A stretch of 46,387 nt of DNA from Bacteroides sp. (GTDB lineage: Bacteria; Bacteroidota; Bacteroidia; Bacteroidales; Bacteroidaceae). The position numbers were made by a program, and so were the translations under genes. The stretch spans positions 72,112 through 118,498 of the forward strand of contig JAJQDI010000025.1 in NCBI GenBank assembly GCA_021202275.1, given 5' to 3'. Positions 28,674 through 37,831 of this stretch are shown here, piece after piece (position 1 is the stretch's first letter; every line of letters begins with the position of its first letter). The notes under the pieces were generated by a model. It saw only the letters and a list, made by a program, of their open reading frames with translations, was not told where the DNA came from and searched no databases.

Positions 28674-29243
28674 TCAATATAATATCTCACGATGACTAAA
28701 ATACCAATTCAATTGATTCAATGTCGGAGAGTCACTATCCTTATAAGATAAAATGGTTTTCTCAGCAGGAATCTGCCATTTTATATCTATGGAAGGATCA
28801 TTCCACGCCAAAGCACCTTCGTAAGCAGGTGCATACGGATTATCACTTTTATATTGTAATACAGCCTGCTCACTAAGTATCGCAAAACCATAAGCAAAAC
28901 CCCGGGGAACAAATATCTGTCTATAATTTTCGGCAGTTAATTCTACAGATATATATTCTCCAAAATTAAGTGACCCTTTACGTAAATCTACGGCAACATA
29001 CTGTATAATACCTTCCAGCACACGTACCAGTCTACTCTGACAAAAAGGAATTTTCTGAAAATGCAGGCCACTGATCATACCATATCCAGCCCTTAACTCA
29101 TTTTCCTGTACAAATACTGTTTTACAGACTTTCTCTTCAAATTCTTTTTGAGAAAATGATTCGAAAAAGAAATTCTGATCATCTTTAAAGACACGAGGTT
29201 CAAGAATAACAACCCCATCCAATGTAGTTTCTATAAGTTTCAT
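28674..29243 (-). CDS. RmlC-like dTDP-4-keto-6-deoxyhexose 3,5-epimerase family protein
   Basis: 189 aa cupin protein aligned along its whole length with RmlC: GVVILEPRVFKDD, GLHFQK with the catalytic-type His61, RLVRVLEG, VAVDLRKGS, FVPRGFAYGF, YKSDNPYAP and WNDPSIDIKW. Several normally conserved positions differ: the RG of DxRGxFxE is Gln23-Asn24, the Arg before GLH is Ser58, and an Asp in the VxDVAVD block is Tyr82. It may therefore use a different sugar nucleotide from rhamnose precursor or catalyse only one epimerisation. Strong terminators flank the gene on both sides, so it may be a separate transcription unit. Confidence 0.85.
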   Translation of the reverse strand: MKLIETTLDGVVILEPRVFKDDQNFFFESFSQKEFEEKVCKTVFVQENELRAGYGMISGLHFQKIPFCQSRLVRVLEGIIQYVAVDLRKGSLNFGEYISVELTAENYRQIFVPRGFAYGFAILSEQAVLQYKSDNPYAPAYEGALAWNDPSIDIKWQIPAEKTILSYKDSDSPTLNQLNWYFSHREILY

Positions 29244-29957
29244 TTTAGACTCTCCTTATCTGTTTTACATCCGACTTTTAAGTATTTACAGGAAATATAA
29301 ACTGAAAAATAATATGTATGATAATAAATAAGCTTATAGGTTGATCTTTGCATATACATAAAAATGCATAGTCAGCTTTCCATATGCTATTATTTATAAG
29401 AATTTAATTCAGACATAGATAAAAGCAATAAATAAGACTCATTTTCCTCAGTTATTTAAACCGTTTATTCACAAATAAAAACAAAAAAATATCATATTTG
29501 TTTTTGACCTTATTCTGATGTAATCTTTGTAATAGAAAAACAAAAAACTTTCACACGGTAAATATAGCCTTTATTACTTTTGCAAAAAAACGAAAACAAA
29601 TTTATGGTTTATAGATTGTTACTAATTTATCAAAGATGATAAAACAAATATATGCGTTGATAGATTCGACAGAATATGCGTCTCCAAATAATGATTAAAG
29701 AAATCAACTCCCATTTGAACACATACAGATCAAGCCATTTTTATTTTTTCACCAAATAATACAGGAAAAGAATGCAAATAGGTAAAATCTTGCTAAACCT
29801 AAAAAATATACCTATATATAAAAGGTATAAACGCAAAAAATCCGGACATAAAAAAGTCCGGATTTTTTTAAGACCAGAGTCCGTATGAACAGACGCTATT
29901 CTATAAAAAGAAATAAATTGTTTTTGACTGATTCATCAAAATCGTTTTTATACTCCA
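29244..29957. other. 714-bp AT-rich intergenic region in locus B
   Basis: It lies between the aminotransferase (read through to 29958) and the RmlC-like gene. It holds a bidirectional terminator (29835-29869) and, near 29485-29515, an inverted repeat AAAACAAA/TTTGTTTT whose words resemble the 28245 inverted repeat. The rest is AT-rich sequence without a credible ORF or promoter match. Confidence 0.5.
29835..29869. terminator. Bidirectional Rho-independent terminator within locus B
   Basis: AAAAAATCCGGAC (29835-29847) pairs with GTCCGGATTTTTT (29856-29868) around an 8-nt loop, with U tracts in both directions. It follows the aminotransferase on the minus strand by about 90 bp. Confidence 0.87.
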
Positions 29958-31175
29958 TTAGTCTTTAATTACAAAGTTATACGCTTCACATACACTCTTT
30001 ATAATATAATCGACCTGTTCCTGATTAAGTTGAGGGTATATGGGCAGTGAAATTTCACACTTATAATTATTATATGCCTAAGGATATTTATTAATATCGT
30101 ACCCCATTGAGTGAAACAGTGTCAGCATCGGCATAGGAATAAAGTGAACATTTACCGCAACCCCTTTTTTAGAAATTTCGTCTATCATCCGATCTCGTTG
30201 CTCTTCCGTGAAATTTCTGATTCTCAGTGCGTATATATGATAAGAAGATTCTTTTTGATTTCTATTATACGGTGGCAATACAGCCCACTCACACTTAGAA
30301 AAAGCATCATTATAGGCCTTAAATATACGCTTTCTTTCTTTCAGCAATTCCGGATATTTACGGATTTGGGCCAATCCTATAGCAGCATTCACATCAGCCA
30401 TATTTATTTTCATACCCAGCCCTGTTATATCGTACCGCCAACCTCCGACTTTTGTTTTCGTAAATGCATCTTTGGTCTGACAATTTAAACTCATCATCTT
30501 TAATTCACGATACAATACTACATTATCAAACGTTTCCGGTAAGTTTAAACAAATGGCTCCTCCCTCTGCTGTGGTAACATTCTTCACAGCATGTAAAGAA
30601 AAGATAGTTATGTCTGTCTCACTTCCTGTTTTTTTACAACCGTCATAACTTGCTCCTAAAGAATGGGCAGCATCATTGAGAACCAATATGCGACCTAATG
30701 TCCCCTGAACAGGGGAATTCGGATTAAATTTCCTGAGTATCTCCTCTTCCGTCACCAGATCCATAATTTCTTTATAATCGCATGGATACCCCCCGAAATC
30801 GACACCAATAATGGCCTTTGTATTTTCCGTAATTGCATCTCTTATAGCCTGTACAGAAATATTAAAATCTTCACAGGAATCTACCATGACAGGAGTACCA
30901 CCGGCATGTAATACGGCCAAAGCAGTAGCGGAATATGTATAAGCAGGAATAATCACCTCATCGTCCTTAGTAAGCCCGAGCCAACGAAGCATCATTATGG
31001 CCCCTGAAGTCCAGGAATTTACACATAAAACTTCTTGTGCGCCACACAATAATTTTATCTCTTCCTCCAGCGCTTTTACTTTAGGTCCCGACGTGATCCA
31101 TCCGGATTTTAATGTATGAAGGACTTCTTCTATAACCTCCTCATCGATATAAGGTGGTGAAAATGGAATATTCAT
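29958..31175 (-). pseudogene. DegT/DnrJ/EryC1 aminotransferase with an in-frame amber codon
   Basis: PLP-dependent sugar aminotransferase. The ATG at 31175 starts NIPFSPPYIDEEVIEEV; GWITSGPKVKALE, VNSWTSGAIMML, IPAYTYSATA, LNDAAHSLGA and the Schiff-base Lys in SLHAVKNVTTAEGG are visible. The frame stops at TAG (30078-30080) after DINKYP, residue 365. Directly after it the same frame continues AYNNYKCEISLPIYPQLNQE to a TAA at 29958-29960, the normal C-terminal helix of the family (405 codons in total). A single base change, for instance CAG to TAG, explains it. The enzyme would aminate a keto sugar nucleotide for the locus B repeat unit. Loss of the last 40 residues may or may not abolish activity. 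Confidence 0.88.
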
Positions 31176-31205
31176 GATATTATATTTGACTTTATTTTAC
31201 ATCTA

Positions 31206-32398
31206 TTACTCAAACGTCACGCTAAATTCATCCAGGAAAGCATTCAACTTTTCATGACAATCTTGCATAGAGTCACCAATGGTAATCACCTGCCCGATCA
31301 CATCATTGCTATTAGTAAAAGATCTGACTTCGCTGCCCACTTCTATAAACAATTCAAAAGCAGTATCCCCGATTCTTTCCGGAACATGTATAGAGCTGAC
31401 TTTTCCCACCCTGTCCGATATGATCATTTTAGATAAACTGGCTTTAGGAACTACACGTCTCTGGTCAAAAATCTCCCGCGGATCTCCTCCTAAAGCCATA
31501 GTTAATATCATCTCATAATAATCAATTCCAAAATAATTGCTTGTAAGCTCAGTAAGACAATTAGCTCCTGCCCTACCAGTCAATTCAATAATATATGCTT
31601 TACCTTCTTTTTCAATAAAATCAATATTCACGGCACAGTTATTCAAGCCCAATGCTTCAATAGCACGTGTAGCCTGTTCTATAATGTCTTTCTGCAAATT
31701 GCTGTCAATTTCATAAGGTAGATAATGTCCTACCGGAACGGCTGTATTACGAACTATGATTTCATCCCCATGTGGTAATACAAAGAGGACTTCATTATTA
31801 TAGACAAACGATTGTGCTCCAAATTCTCTCCCTTCAATATATTCTTCAACAATACAATATGTACGCCTGGTATCATTCATTGCTTTCTCAAAAGCACTTT
31901 CAAGCTGCTCTATATCTTTTACAATATAGATCCCCTTACTGCCTTGTAGATCCGTTGCTTTAACAATCAAAGGAAGCTCTAATTCTTTTGCTAGATTTGC
32001 AAGTTCTTTATGATCTTTCACTTTTTTAAATCTGGCTGTGCGTACCCCTTTATTCATTAAAGATTCCTTCATCAACAGTTTATCAGATGACATCTCAGCA
32101 GACTTTTCTGTCAACCCAACCAGGTTCAATTGATCACAGACATACCCAACCGAATGTAACCCTGTATCCGAACAGCAGATTATAACACCGTCTACATTCT
32201 CCTTTTCTGCTACAGCAAATATATCCTGAGGATTCAAAATATCAGCTCTGTATATTTTATCAGCCAAGGGGATACAGGGATAATTATCTGTCAAACTTGT
32301 CACCACCGTATAAACTCCCATTTTTTAGCAGTTCTCATCAACCCTAAGTGCCCTCTACCGGCTCCTAATACCAGTAGTTTTTTATTTGTAGTGTCCAT
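31206..32398 (-). pseudogene. ATP-grasp ligase (second of the pair), frameshifted near the N terminus
   Basis: About 397 aa if repaired. The ATG at 32398 starts DTTNKKLLVLGAGRGHLGLM, a pre-ATP-grasp Rossmann-like start, but the frame ends soon after TAKK. The minus strand has A6 (32321-32326); with A7 it continues in the long open frame MGVYTVVTSL, which has CarB-like ATP-grasp blocks: KLLMKESLMNKG, PLIVKATDLQGSKGI, VEEYIEGREFGAQSF, VNIDFIEKEG and IIELTGRAGANCLT. Such enzymes form amide bonds between a carboxylate and an amine through an acyl phosphate. It starts 4 bp after the first ATP-grasp gene and precedes the aminotransferase. Confidence 0.85.
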
Positions 32399-32402
32399 CC
32401 TG

Positions 32403-33587
32403 TTATTCTATTTTTATAGTTATTTCTTTTATTGCTTTTTCACATAGCTCTACTGCCATAATCGCATCTTCACTTTGTGAAATTACATATCCTACGCGAT
32501 CTGTACTGTTACGAATGTTATCTACTTCCTGACCTAATTCCTTTGTAAATACCAGCTCTTTGATACCAGATATTGTTCTTGCTTTTTCAACTCCCTGTAC
32601 AGAAGTTATTGTACCTGTGGATAAAGGATTAAAAAAACGGATAGCACTCCCTCTATTATAGCGAGGAGTTATATCAGGAGACATTCCTAAACATAGATCT
32701 ATAGTAGCTTTTATCATATCGATTCCTGTAGATAAAGGAACCAGATGGGTAGTGATACAGTCTCCTCCCATTCTCGCACCCAATTCGATCAGTTTTGGTC
32801 CATCAGGAGTCAGCATAATTTCTACATGTGCCGGCCCGGTGTTTATTCCAATGGCTCTGACAGCTGAGCACGCAAGTTGTTTGATAGCATCTATATCTTC
32901 AGAAGGTAGTTGGGATTGCTGACTATGACCCATCTCCACAAAATGAGGAACTCCTGTTGTTAATTTATCTGTAACTGCAAGTATATGAGGATTTCCATCT
33001 GTTATTATTATCTCCACACTTACCTCATTTCCGGACATATACTCTTCAATAATTACACTCTTCTGTTTGGAATATGCAACACTGTATTCGTAAGCAGAAT
33101 GCAATTTTTCCCGATCTTCGACAAGCACTACTCCTCTACTACCTGCACTATCCACAGGTTTCATTATACAAGGAAATTCCAGATCCGCATCTATCTTTTT
33201 CAGATCCTCACTGTGATTTGCTACAAAGTACCAAGGCGAAGCTACAGAATACCTCTTGAATGCCTCAATCATTTTTTCTTTATCTGTAGCATTCAAAGCT
33301 GTCTGTGGGGAAATACCCGGCAGACTTAACTCTGTTGTGGCAGCTGCTATAGCTCTCATGGGCATATCGGTAGCCAACGTCATTATACCTTCAGCCTTGA
33401 AATGTCTTGCGGCCTCCGTGACACCTGATACATCAATTGTGCTTACATTATAAAATACATCGGCAAACTCTATTCCGATAGCTTTACTATCCAGATCTGC
33501 CACAGCCACATAATGTCCTAATTCTTTTGCCTTTTTAATGGCAGGTAATTGGAGAATGGAAGCTCCTATAATCAATAGTCTACTCAT
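32403..33587 (-). CDS. ATP-grasp ligase (first of the pair), CarB-like
   Basis: 394 aa from the ATG at 33587 (SRLLIIGASILQLPAIKKA), which overlaps the stop of the PglC-type gene by 8 bp; an in-frame ATG at 33599 is an alternative. Domains in order: pre-ATP-grasp (to about 100), ATP-grasp with FPCIMKPVDSAGSRGVVLV, IIEEYMSGNEVSVEII, GPAHVEIMLT and KLIELGARMGGDC, and a C-terminal domain. The family ligates carboxylates to amines or similar nucleophiles with ATP. In a capsule locus next to an aminotransferase, it may attach an amino acid or small acid to an amino sugar (inference). The next gene encodes a second ATP-grasp protein. Confidence 0.88.
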   Translation of the reverse strand: MSRLLIIGASILQLPAIKKAKELGHYVAVADLDSKAIGIEFADVFYNVSTIDVSGVTEAARHFKAEGIMTLATDMPMRAIAAATTELSLPGISPQTALNATDKEKMIEAFKRYSVASPWYFVANHSEDLKKIDADLEFPCIMKPVDSAGSRGVVLVEDREKLHSAYEYSVAYSKQKSVIIEEYMSGNEVSVEIIITDGNPHILAVTDKLTTGVPHFVEMGHSQQSQLPSEDIDAIKQLACSAVRAIGINTGPAHVEIMLTPDGPKLIELGARMGGDCITTHLVPLSTGIDMIKATIDLCLGMSPDITPRYNRGSAIRFFNPLSTGTITSVQGVEKARTISGIKELVFTKELGQEVDNIRNSTDRVGYVISQSEDAIMAVELCEKAIKEITIKIE

Positions 33588-34170
33588 TATATATATCACT
33601 TCTTTTAATGACAGAAGCTACGGTACGACAAATGATTTTCACATCTAACCCGAAGCTCAATTTATCTACATATTCACAGTCATAGAGGAATTTCTGTTCC
33701 TGAGATATCGAATTCCTGAAATAGGCTTGACTATACCCTGTTATACCTGGTCTGACAGACACACGCTTCTTTCTGATATCATTATATTGACAATAAGGAG
33801 TTGTGGTCAGTGAAGGTCTCGGACCAATAAAGCTCATATCCCCGATCAATACATTGATGAGTTGAGGCAATTCGTCGATACTTGTCTTACGCAGAATCTT
33901 CCCTACTCCGGTTACTCTCGGATCGCAATCAGAATTATACGTCGAACCATCCGCGTTTCTAAGATCCGGAGCATTGACTCTCATAGATCGAAACTTATAC
34001 ATAGCAAAGGGCTTACCATCCTTTCCCATTCTTCGTGCGGTATAAAATACAGGACCACGATCAGATAAATAGATGATCAATCCTACAAAAATGATCAACA
34101 ATAAAATAAAAGGAAGACACAGAACAGATAAAAACAGATCAATAAAACGTTTAAAGAATTTCTTATACAT
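33580..34170 (-). CDS. PglC-type phosphoglycosyl transferase (initiating sugar transferase)
   Basis: 196 aa, the compact monotopic form. One hydrophobic re-entrant helix (about residues 10-35) is followed by YKFRSM, the catalytic Asp99-Glu100 in SIDELPQLINVLIGDMSF, GPRPSL and the C-terminal RPGITGYSQA. It transfers a sugar-1-phosphate to undecaprenyl phosphate and should start the locus B repeat unit. Its start overlaps the preceding GT4 by 8 bp and its end overlaps the first ATP-grasp gene. Locus A uses the unrelated polytopic WecA-like type instead. Confidence 0.95.
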   Translation of the reverse strand: MYKKFFKRFIDLFLSVLCLPFILLLIIFVGLIIYLSDRGPVFYTARRMGKDGKPFAMYKFRSMRVNAPDLRNADGSTYNSDCDPRVTGVGKILRKTSIDELPQLINVLIGDMSFIGPRPSLTTTPYCQYNDIRKKRVSVRPGITGYSQAYFRNSISQEQKFLYDCEYVDKLSFGLDVKIICRTVASVIKRSDIYNE

Positions 34171-35331
34171 TGCCTGATTTTAAGTTTATAGTATATTGAT
34201 AAATATCCGTGATCTGCTGTGCCACTACAGTTGGAGAATATTTTTTCCGGCAATCCTCCGCAATACTTTTTCTATCAAACGTATGAATATTTGCATGTAC
34301 TTTTTTTAAAGCTTTCGCAAAATCAGACACATTATCTACCGCTACTAATATTCCATTATCTTTTTGAATACATTCTTTTATGCCTCCACATACAGTAGCA
34401 ACTACAGGAAGCCCAAAAGACAAAGCTTCAAGTACAGCAACTGAAAAATTTTCATTTCTGGATGGAAAAACGAAAACATGGCTTCCACAGAGAAGTTCTG
34501 TAATTTCTTTTTTGGTTTTCTTCCCAACAAGTTTAATAACTTGTTGCAGATTCGCTGAATCTATTTGTTTCTGCAACCTAATTTTTTCAGGACCATTTCC
34601 TACAATAATGACTTCTGCAACATCTTTTAGACCGGACTCCTCAAAAGCTTTAATAAGTATATCAAAACCTTTTCGTTTGATCAGACTTCCCACTCCTATA
34701 AACTTTATTTTATCTGATGAATTTGGTAGTGATGAAATTTTATCATTTTTTATAAATTCCCCCCCCCTATCATATTATGAACTATAATACTATCAGAAGA
34801 GAAAACTTCAAAAATACGTTTCCGAAGGGAATCTGAAACAGAAATCAGAGTATCTACATTCTTATAAGATAAATTCCCTAAGTACTGAACATACTTAGGT
34901 AATTTGAGATGATTAATAACGCTCCAATGTTCTGTTCCGACCAATGGAATGTTATATTTTTCTTTTAATATCACCCCTTTATAAATACAAGGAAGAAAGT
35001 GAGCATGTATTATATCCGGTCTACCCCATTGCATTAGTAATTTTTCAAATAAATTCAAAAGCATTTTCTTTTCAAGAAAAAGAGATATTTTATAATTTAT
35101 ACGCCGAATAATTGCGGTCGGAAAATAGAAAATATTAAAAGTATGGATATCTTTATGTGTCTTATAAGTACTGCCTAATTTTCTCCAATAAAAACGGACC
35201 CTACCATCTACACTAATCATGGCGACATCATGTCCTAATGACTGTAAAGCCAACGCCTGATCCACTTCAAAACAACCCCATTGAGGATCATTATGTGTAG
35301 GAAACCCTCTGGTAATTATTAATATTTTCAT
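34163..35331 (-). pseudogene. GT4 glycosyltransferase split by a poly-G (G9) tract
   Basis: About 390 aa if joined. The N-terminal frame (35331-34750) begins KILIITRGFPTHNDPQWGCFE and has IIHAHFLPCIYKGVIL, GTEHWS and VDTLISVSDSLR. It ends out of frame at nine G on the minus strand (34759-34767). The C-terminal frame has FIGVGSLIKRKGFDILIKAF, VGNGPEK and SRNENFSVAVLEALSFGLPVVAT, a complete GT4 donor domain. Seven or ten G would join them (VHNMIGG(G)EFIKNDK). The tract lies exactly at the linker between the two GT-B halves. It adds a sugar to the locus B repeat unit. Phase variation or a homopolymer miscall are both possible. Confidence 0.87.
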
Positions 35332-35344
35332 TTTAAAAAATTAT

Positions 35345-36514
35345 TTAATTATTGCCCTCTGTCAGTGCTTCATATAAGGCATCTATATAGCCATGACCAA
35401 ATTTCAGATCTGGTTCAATATGATTCCCCTCTCCCCATTCATTCCAGGCCTGAAGGAAAAGAACTCTATGATCTTCTGGTCTACCCTCCAATAGAGTAAG
35501 AACATTCTTTACCTGTTCTTTAAATAGTCCAGGAGTACTACCTACATAAATCCTTCCTCTTTTTCCACTTCTTGGAGAGTGATCCCAATTCGGGAAAAGG
35601 GTGGGGTATACATTTTCCCATTTATCTTCGGGTACAAAAATGTGTTTATTAACCTCTGATTGTTTACAAATAGATAAAGAATATTTCTTAAAAATTTTTC
35701 TAAAAGCCAAACGTTTTACATAGTCAAAAAGAGATCTTGTACAGAATTCTGCTCTAAAAAAACCGCGCGAATTTACTCCATCAAATCCAGCGTCTAAAAC
35801 AGCAGTATATTTTTCATGAGCTAAATTACTTTTTTTCTTGTCAAAGAACATTTTAAAAGAGTAATCATCAAAACTCATATTATTCTGATTTCCAATAAAA
35901 TAAACCCCTTTTAATCCGTTTTTCTTTGCCAACTCTGTCCATATCTTTATAAATCTCTTGGTATCAGGTAAATCAAAAGGATGCCAAATCACAAATATAG
36001 GTTTACCATCTATTTTCATGTATCTTTTGTCCTTAAAAGCAGGAAGTACATATGCAAAATGTTTTATATAATCATCCTCATCATACACTTGCTTCATTAA
36101 CACCTCTTCTTTGACTACTATTCCACCGTCCGACCATAATTTATTCGACCAATCATGATTGGCCCAACATAAACAAAAAGGAAAATCAGGTTTTCCACTT
36201 TCTAAAACTTCATTAAAGGGACGTTCGAGAAGTTGATTTCCTGCTCCAAACCAATAATGATAATAACAAAAACCTTCAATTCCTGCTTTACGTGCTAATT
36301 GTGCTTGTGCTTCTCTGACTTCTGGAACTCTTAGATCATAAAATCCCAGATCTGCAGGGACATGAGGTTGATAATGACCTTTAAATAGAGGTTTCGCTCT
36401 TGCTACATTTGTCCATTCAGTAAAACCTTTTCCCCACCATTCATCATTCTCAGGTATGGGGTGAAATTGAGGGAGATACATAGCTATTACTCTAGCTTGC
36501 AAATCATTTTTCAT
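35345..36514 (-). CDS. WbsX-like (glycosyltransferase / GH99-like) protein
   Basis: 389 aa soluble protein with the strong family pattern RVIAMYLPQFHPIPENDEWW, GKGFTEWTNVARAKP, HVPADLGFYDLR, EGFCYYHYWFG, FCLCWANHDWSNKLW, and the C-terminal LFLQAWNEWGEGNHIEPD. This is the WbsX family (PF14307) found in O-antigen and capsule loci, related in fold to GH99. Its exact role is uncertain; it is usually annotated as glycosyltransferase or as a cytoplasmic glycosidase-like protein. It is closely spaced with wzy (12 bp) and the split GT4 (13 bp). Confidence 0.9.
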   Translation of the reverse strand: MKNDLQARVIAMYLPQFHPIPENDEWWGKGFTEWTNVARAKPLFKGHYQPHVPADLGFYDLRVPEVREAQAQLARKAGIEGFCYYHYWFGAGNQLLERPFNEVLESGKPDFPFCLCWANHDWSNKLWSDGGIVVKEEVLMKQVYDEDDYIKHFAYVLPAFKDKRYMKIDGKPIFVIWHPFDLPDTKRFIKIWTELAKKNGLKGVYFIGNQNNMSFDDYSFKMFFDKKKSNLAHEKYTAVLDAGFDGVNSRGFFRAEFCTRSLFDYVKRLAFRKIFKKYSLSICKQSEVNKHIFVPEDKWENVYPTLFPNWDHSPRSGKRGRIYVGSTPGLFKEQVKNVLTLLEGRPEDHRVLFLQAWNEWGEGNHIEPDLKFGHGYIDALYEALTEGNN

Positions 36515-36526
36515 ATAATAATATTT

Positions 36527-37813
36527 TCACTTATTTAAACTTGATTTATTTGATGTAGAAAATTTCAATAACCTTACCGTTCTCTTTTCTTCTCTTTTTA
36601 ATAATATATAAACGAAGAAAATTACTATTAACTTTAAATTTCCAACTTTTTCCGCATAGGGCCATAAAGTAAATCCATACACAGACCACTCATACAATAC
36701 ATATAAAATAATAATTTGAGAAAAATAATAACTGTTGCCTCGTAACCTGAGAATACGTCTGAAAATTACAGAAAAGAAAATAAGAAAAATCATTCCTAAT
36801 ATGGGACCAAAATCCAAAGTAAAATCTCCTACAAAAGTTATGAAATAAGAGTCATCAATTAACATATTCCGATAATTATCTCTCCTCTCATAATAATTAG
36901 TAGAAGTATTCATGCCTAAAACTCTTCTTCCCAACGGAGCCACTCTATCTCCATATCTTATTCCTTTAGCATCTAATCCATAATTATTAAAATTCAAAAA
37001 ACTTTGTCCAGAATAACTTTCCAGAGTATACGCTAAAATATTATCTTTTCTATTTTCATCAAAACGTGCTAGAGTTATGGAAGCAAAACCTATTAAAACT
37101 ACTCCCGAAAACACAGCAATTCCTACAAGCAGACGTTTCTTTAATTTTTTTGTAAACTTTTCCTGGAAAACCAAAAAAATAAAAGGAATACTAATAAGTA
37201 TAGAGACTAATCCAGAGCGGGAACCTTTTGTTAAATTTAGAAGTATAGTAATTAGAACACATACTAACAATCCAATAACAAGCCATTTGTCCTTTTTTAA
37301 AAGATAATAAACTAATAATGGTATAGTGAATTCATTTAGTATAAACTGAAATATTGATAGGTAATTTACTCCCCCCTCTAAATTTTCTAAATCATCATGC
37401 TGGTCCACATAATTCTGCAACAAAACGTCATAACTAAATAAAGATGAGATAGAGATTTTGGATAACTGAACCAAAAAAGTAGCGAAGCTGACCATTATTA
37501 TGAGTATAGACAATTTTTTTAATACTTTGCTATCATATACGATCATCTCACGAACGTTTTCTTTTTTAAATTTTAATAACGGCCATAACATTAACATCAA
37601 ATTAAAATACAAAAAGATAAAAGGAAATACCTTCATAGGATAGAAACTACTGAAAGGAGAATTAAATAAATCAAATGATATAATAGCAATAAGCGCATAA
37701 AAAAGTAGCGCGAAACTTCCTAAATCAATTTTTTTATTTTTAGCCTGATAAATAAAAAAAGTTGTGATATATAGTGCTATATTGAAAAATAATATACCGT
37801 TACTACTAAGCAT
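36527..37813 (-). CDS. wzy: O-antigen/capsule polymerase, Wzy-like
   Basis: 428 aa, strongly hydrophobic with about 10-12 predicted helices and a larger loop near residues 255-330 containing RFDENRKDN and NNYGLDAKGIRYGDR. The oligosaccharide-repeat-unit polymerase family fits the topology and the place next to wzx; motif support is weak, as usual for Wzy. Very AT-rich coding sequence (for example 19 G+C of 60 at 37021-37080). The only polymerase candidate of locus B. Confidence 0.82.
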   Translation of the reverse strand: MLSSNGILFFNIALYITTFFIYQAKNKKIDLGSFALLFYALIAIISFDLFNSPFSSFYPMKVFPFIFLYFNLMLMLWPLLKFKKENVREMIVYDSKVLKKLSILIIMVSFATFLVQLSKISISSLFSYDVLLQNYVDQHDDLENLEGGVNYLSIFQFILNEFTIPLLVYYLLKKDKWLVIGLLVCVLITILLNLTKGSRSGLVSILISIPFIFLVFQEKFTKKLKKRLLVGIAVFSGVVLIGFASITLARFDENRKDNILAYTLESYSGQSFLNFNNYGLDAKGIRYGDRVAPLGRRVLGMNTSTNYYERRDNYRNMLIDDSYFITFVGDFTLDFGPILGMIFLIFFSVIFRRILRLRGNSYYFSQIIILYVLYEWSVYGFTLWPYAEKVGNLKLIVIFFVYILLKREEKRTVRLLKFSTSNKSSLNK

Positions 37814-37831
37814 ATACCATTACACAAATAA

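Noticed and set aside
30078..30080. Programmed amber recoding in the aminotransferase
   Set aside because: No pyrrolysine-type context or suppressor is visible and all other breaks in the locus look like errors or decay, so a simple nonsense change is more likely.
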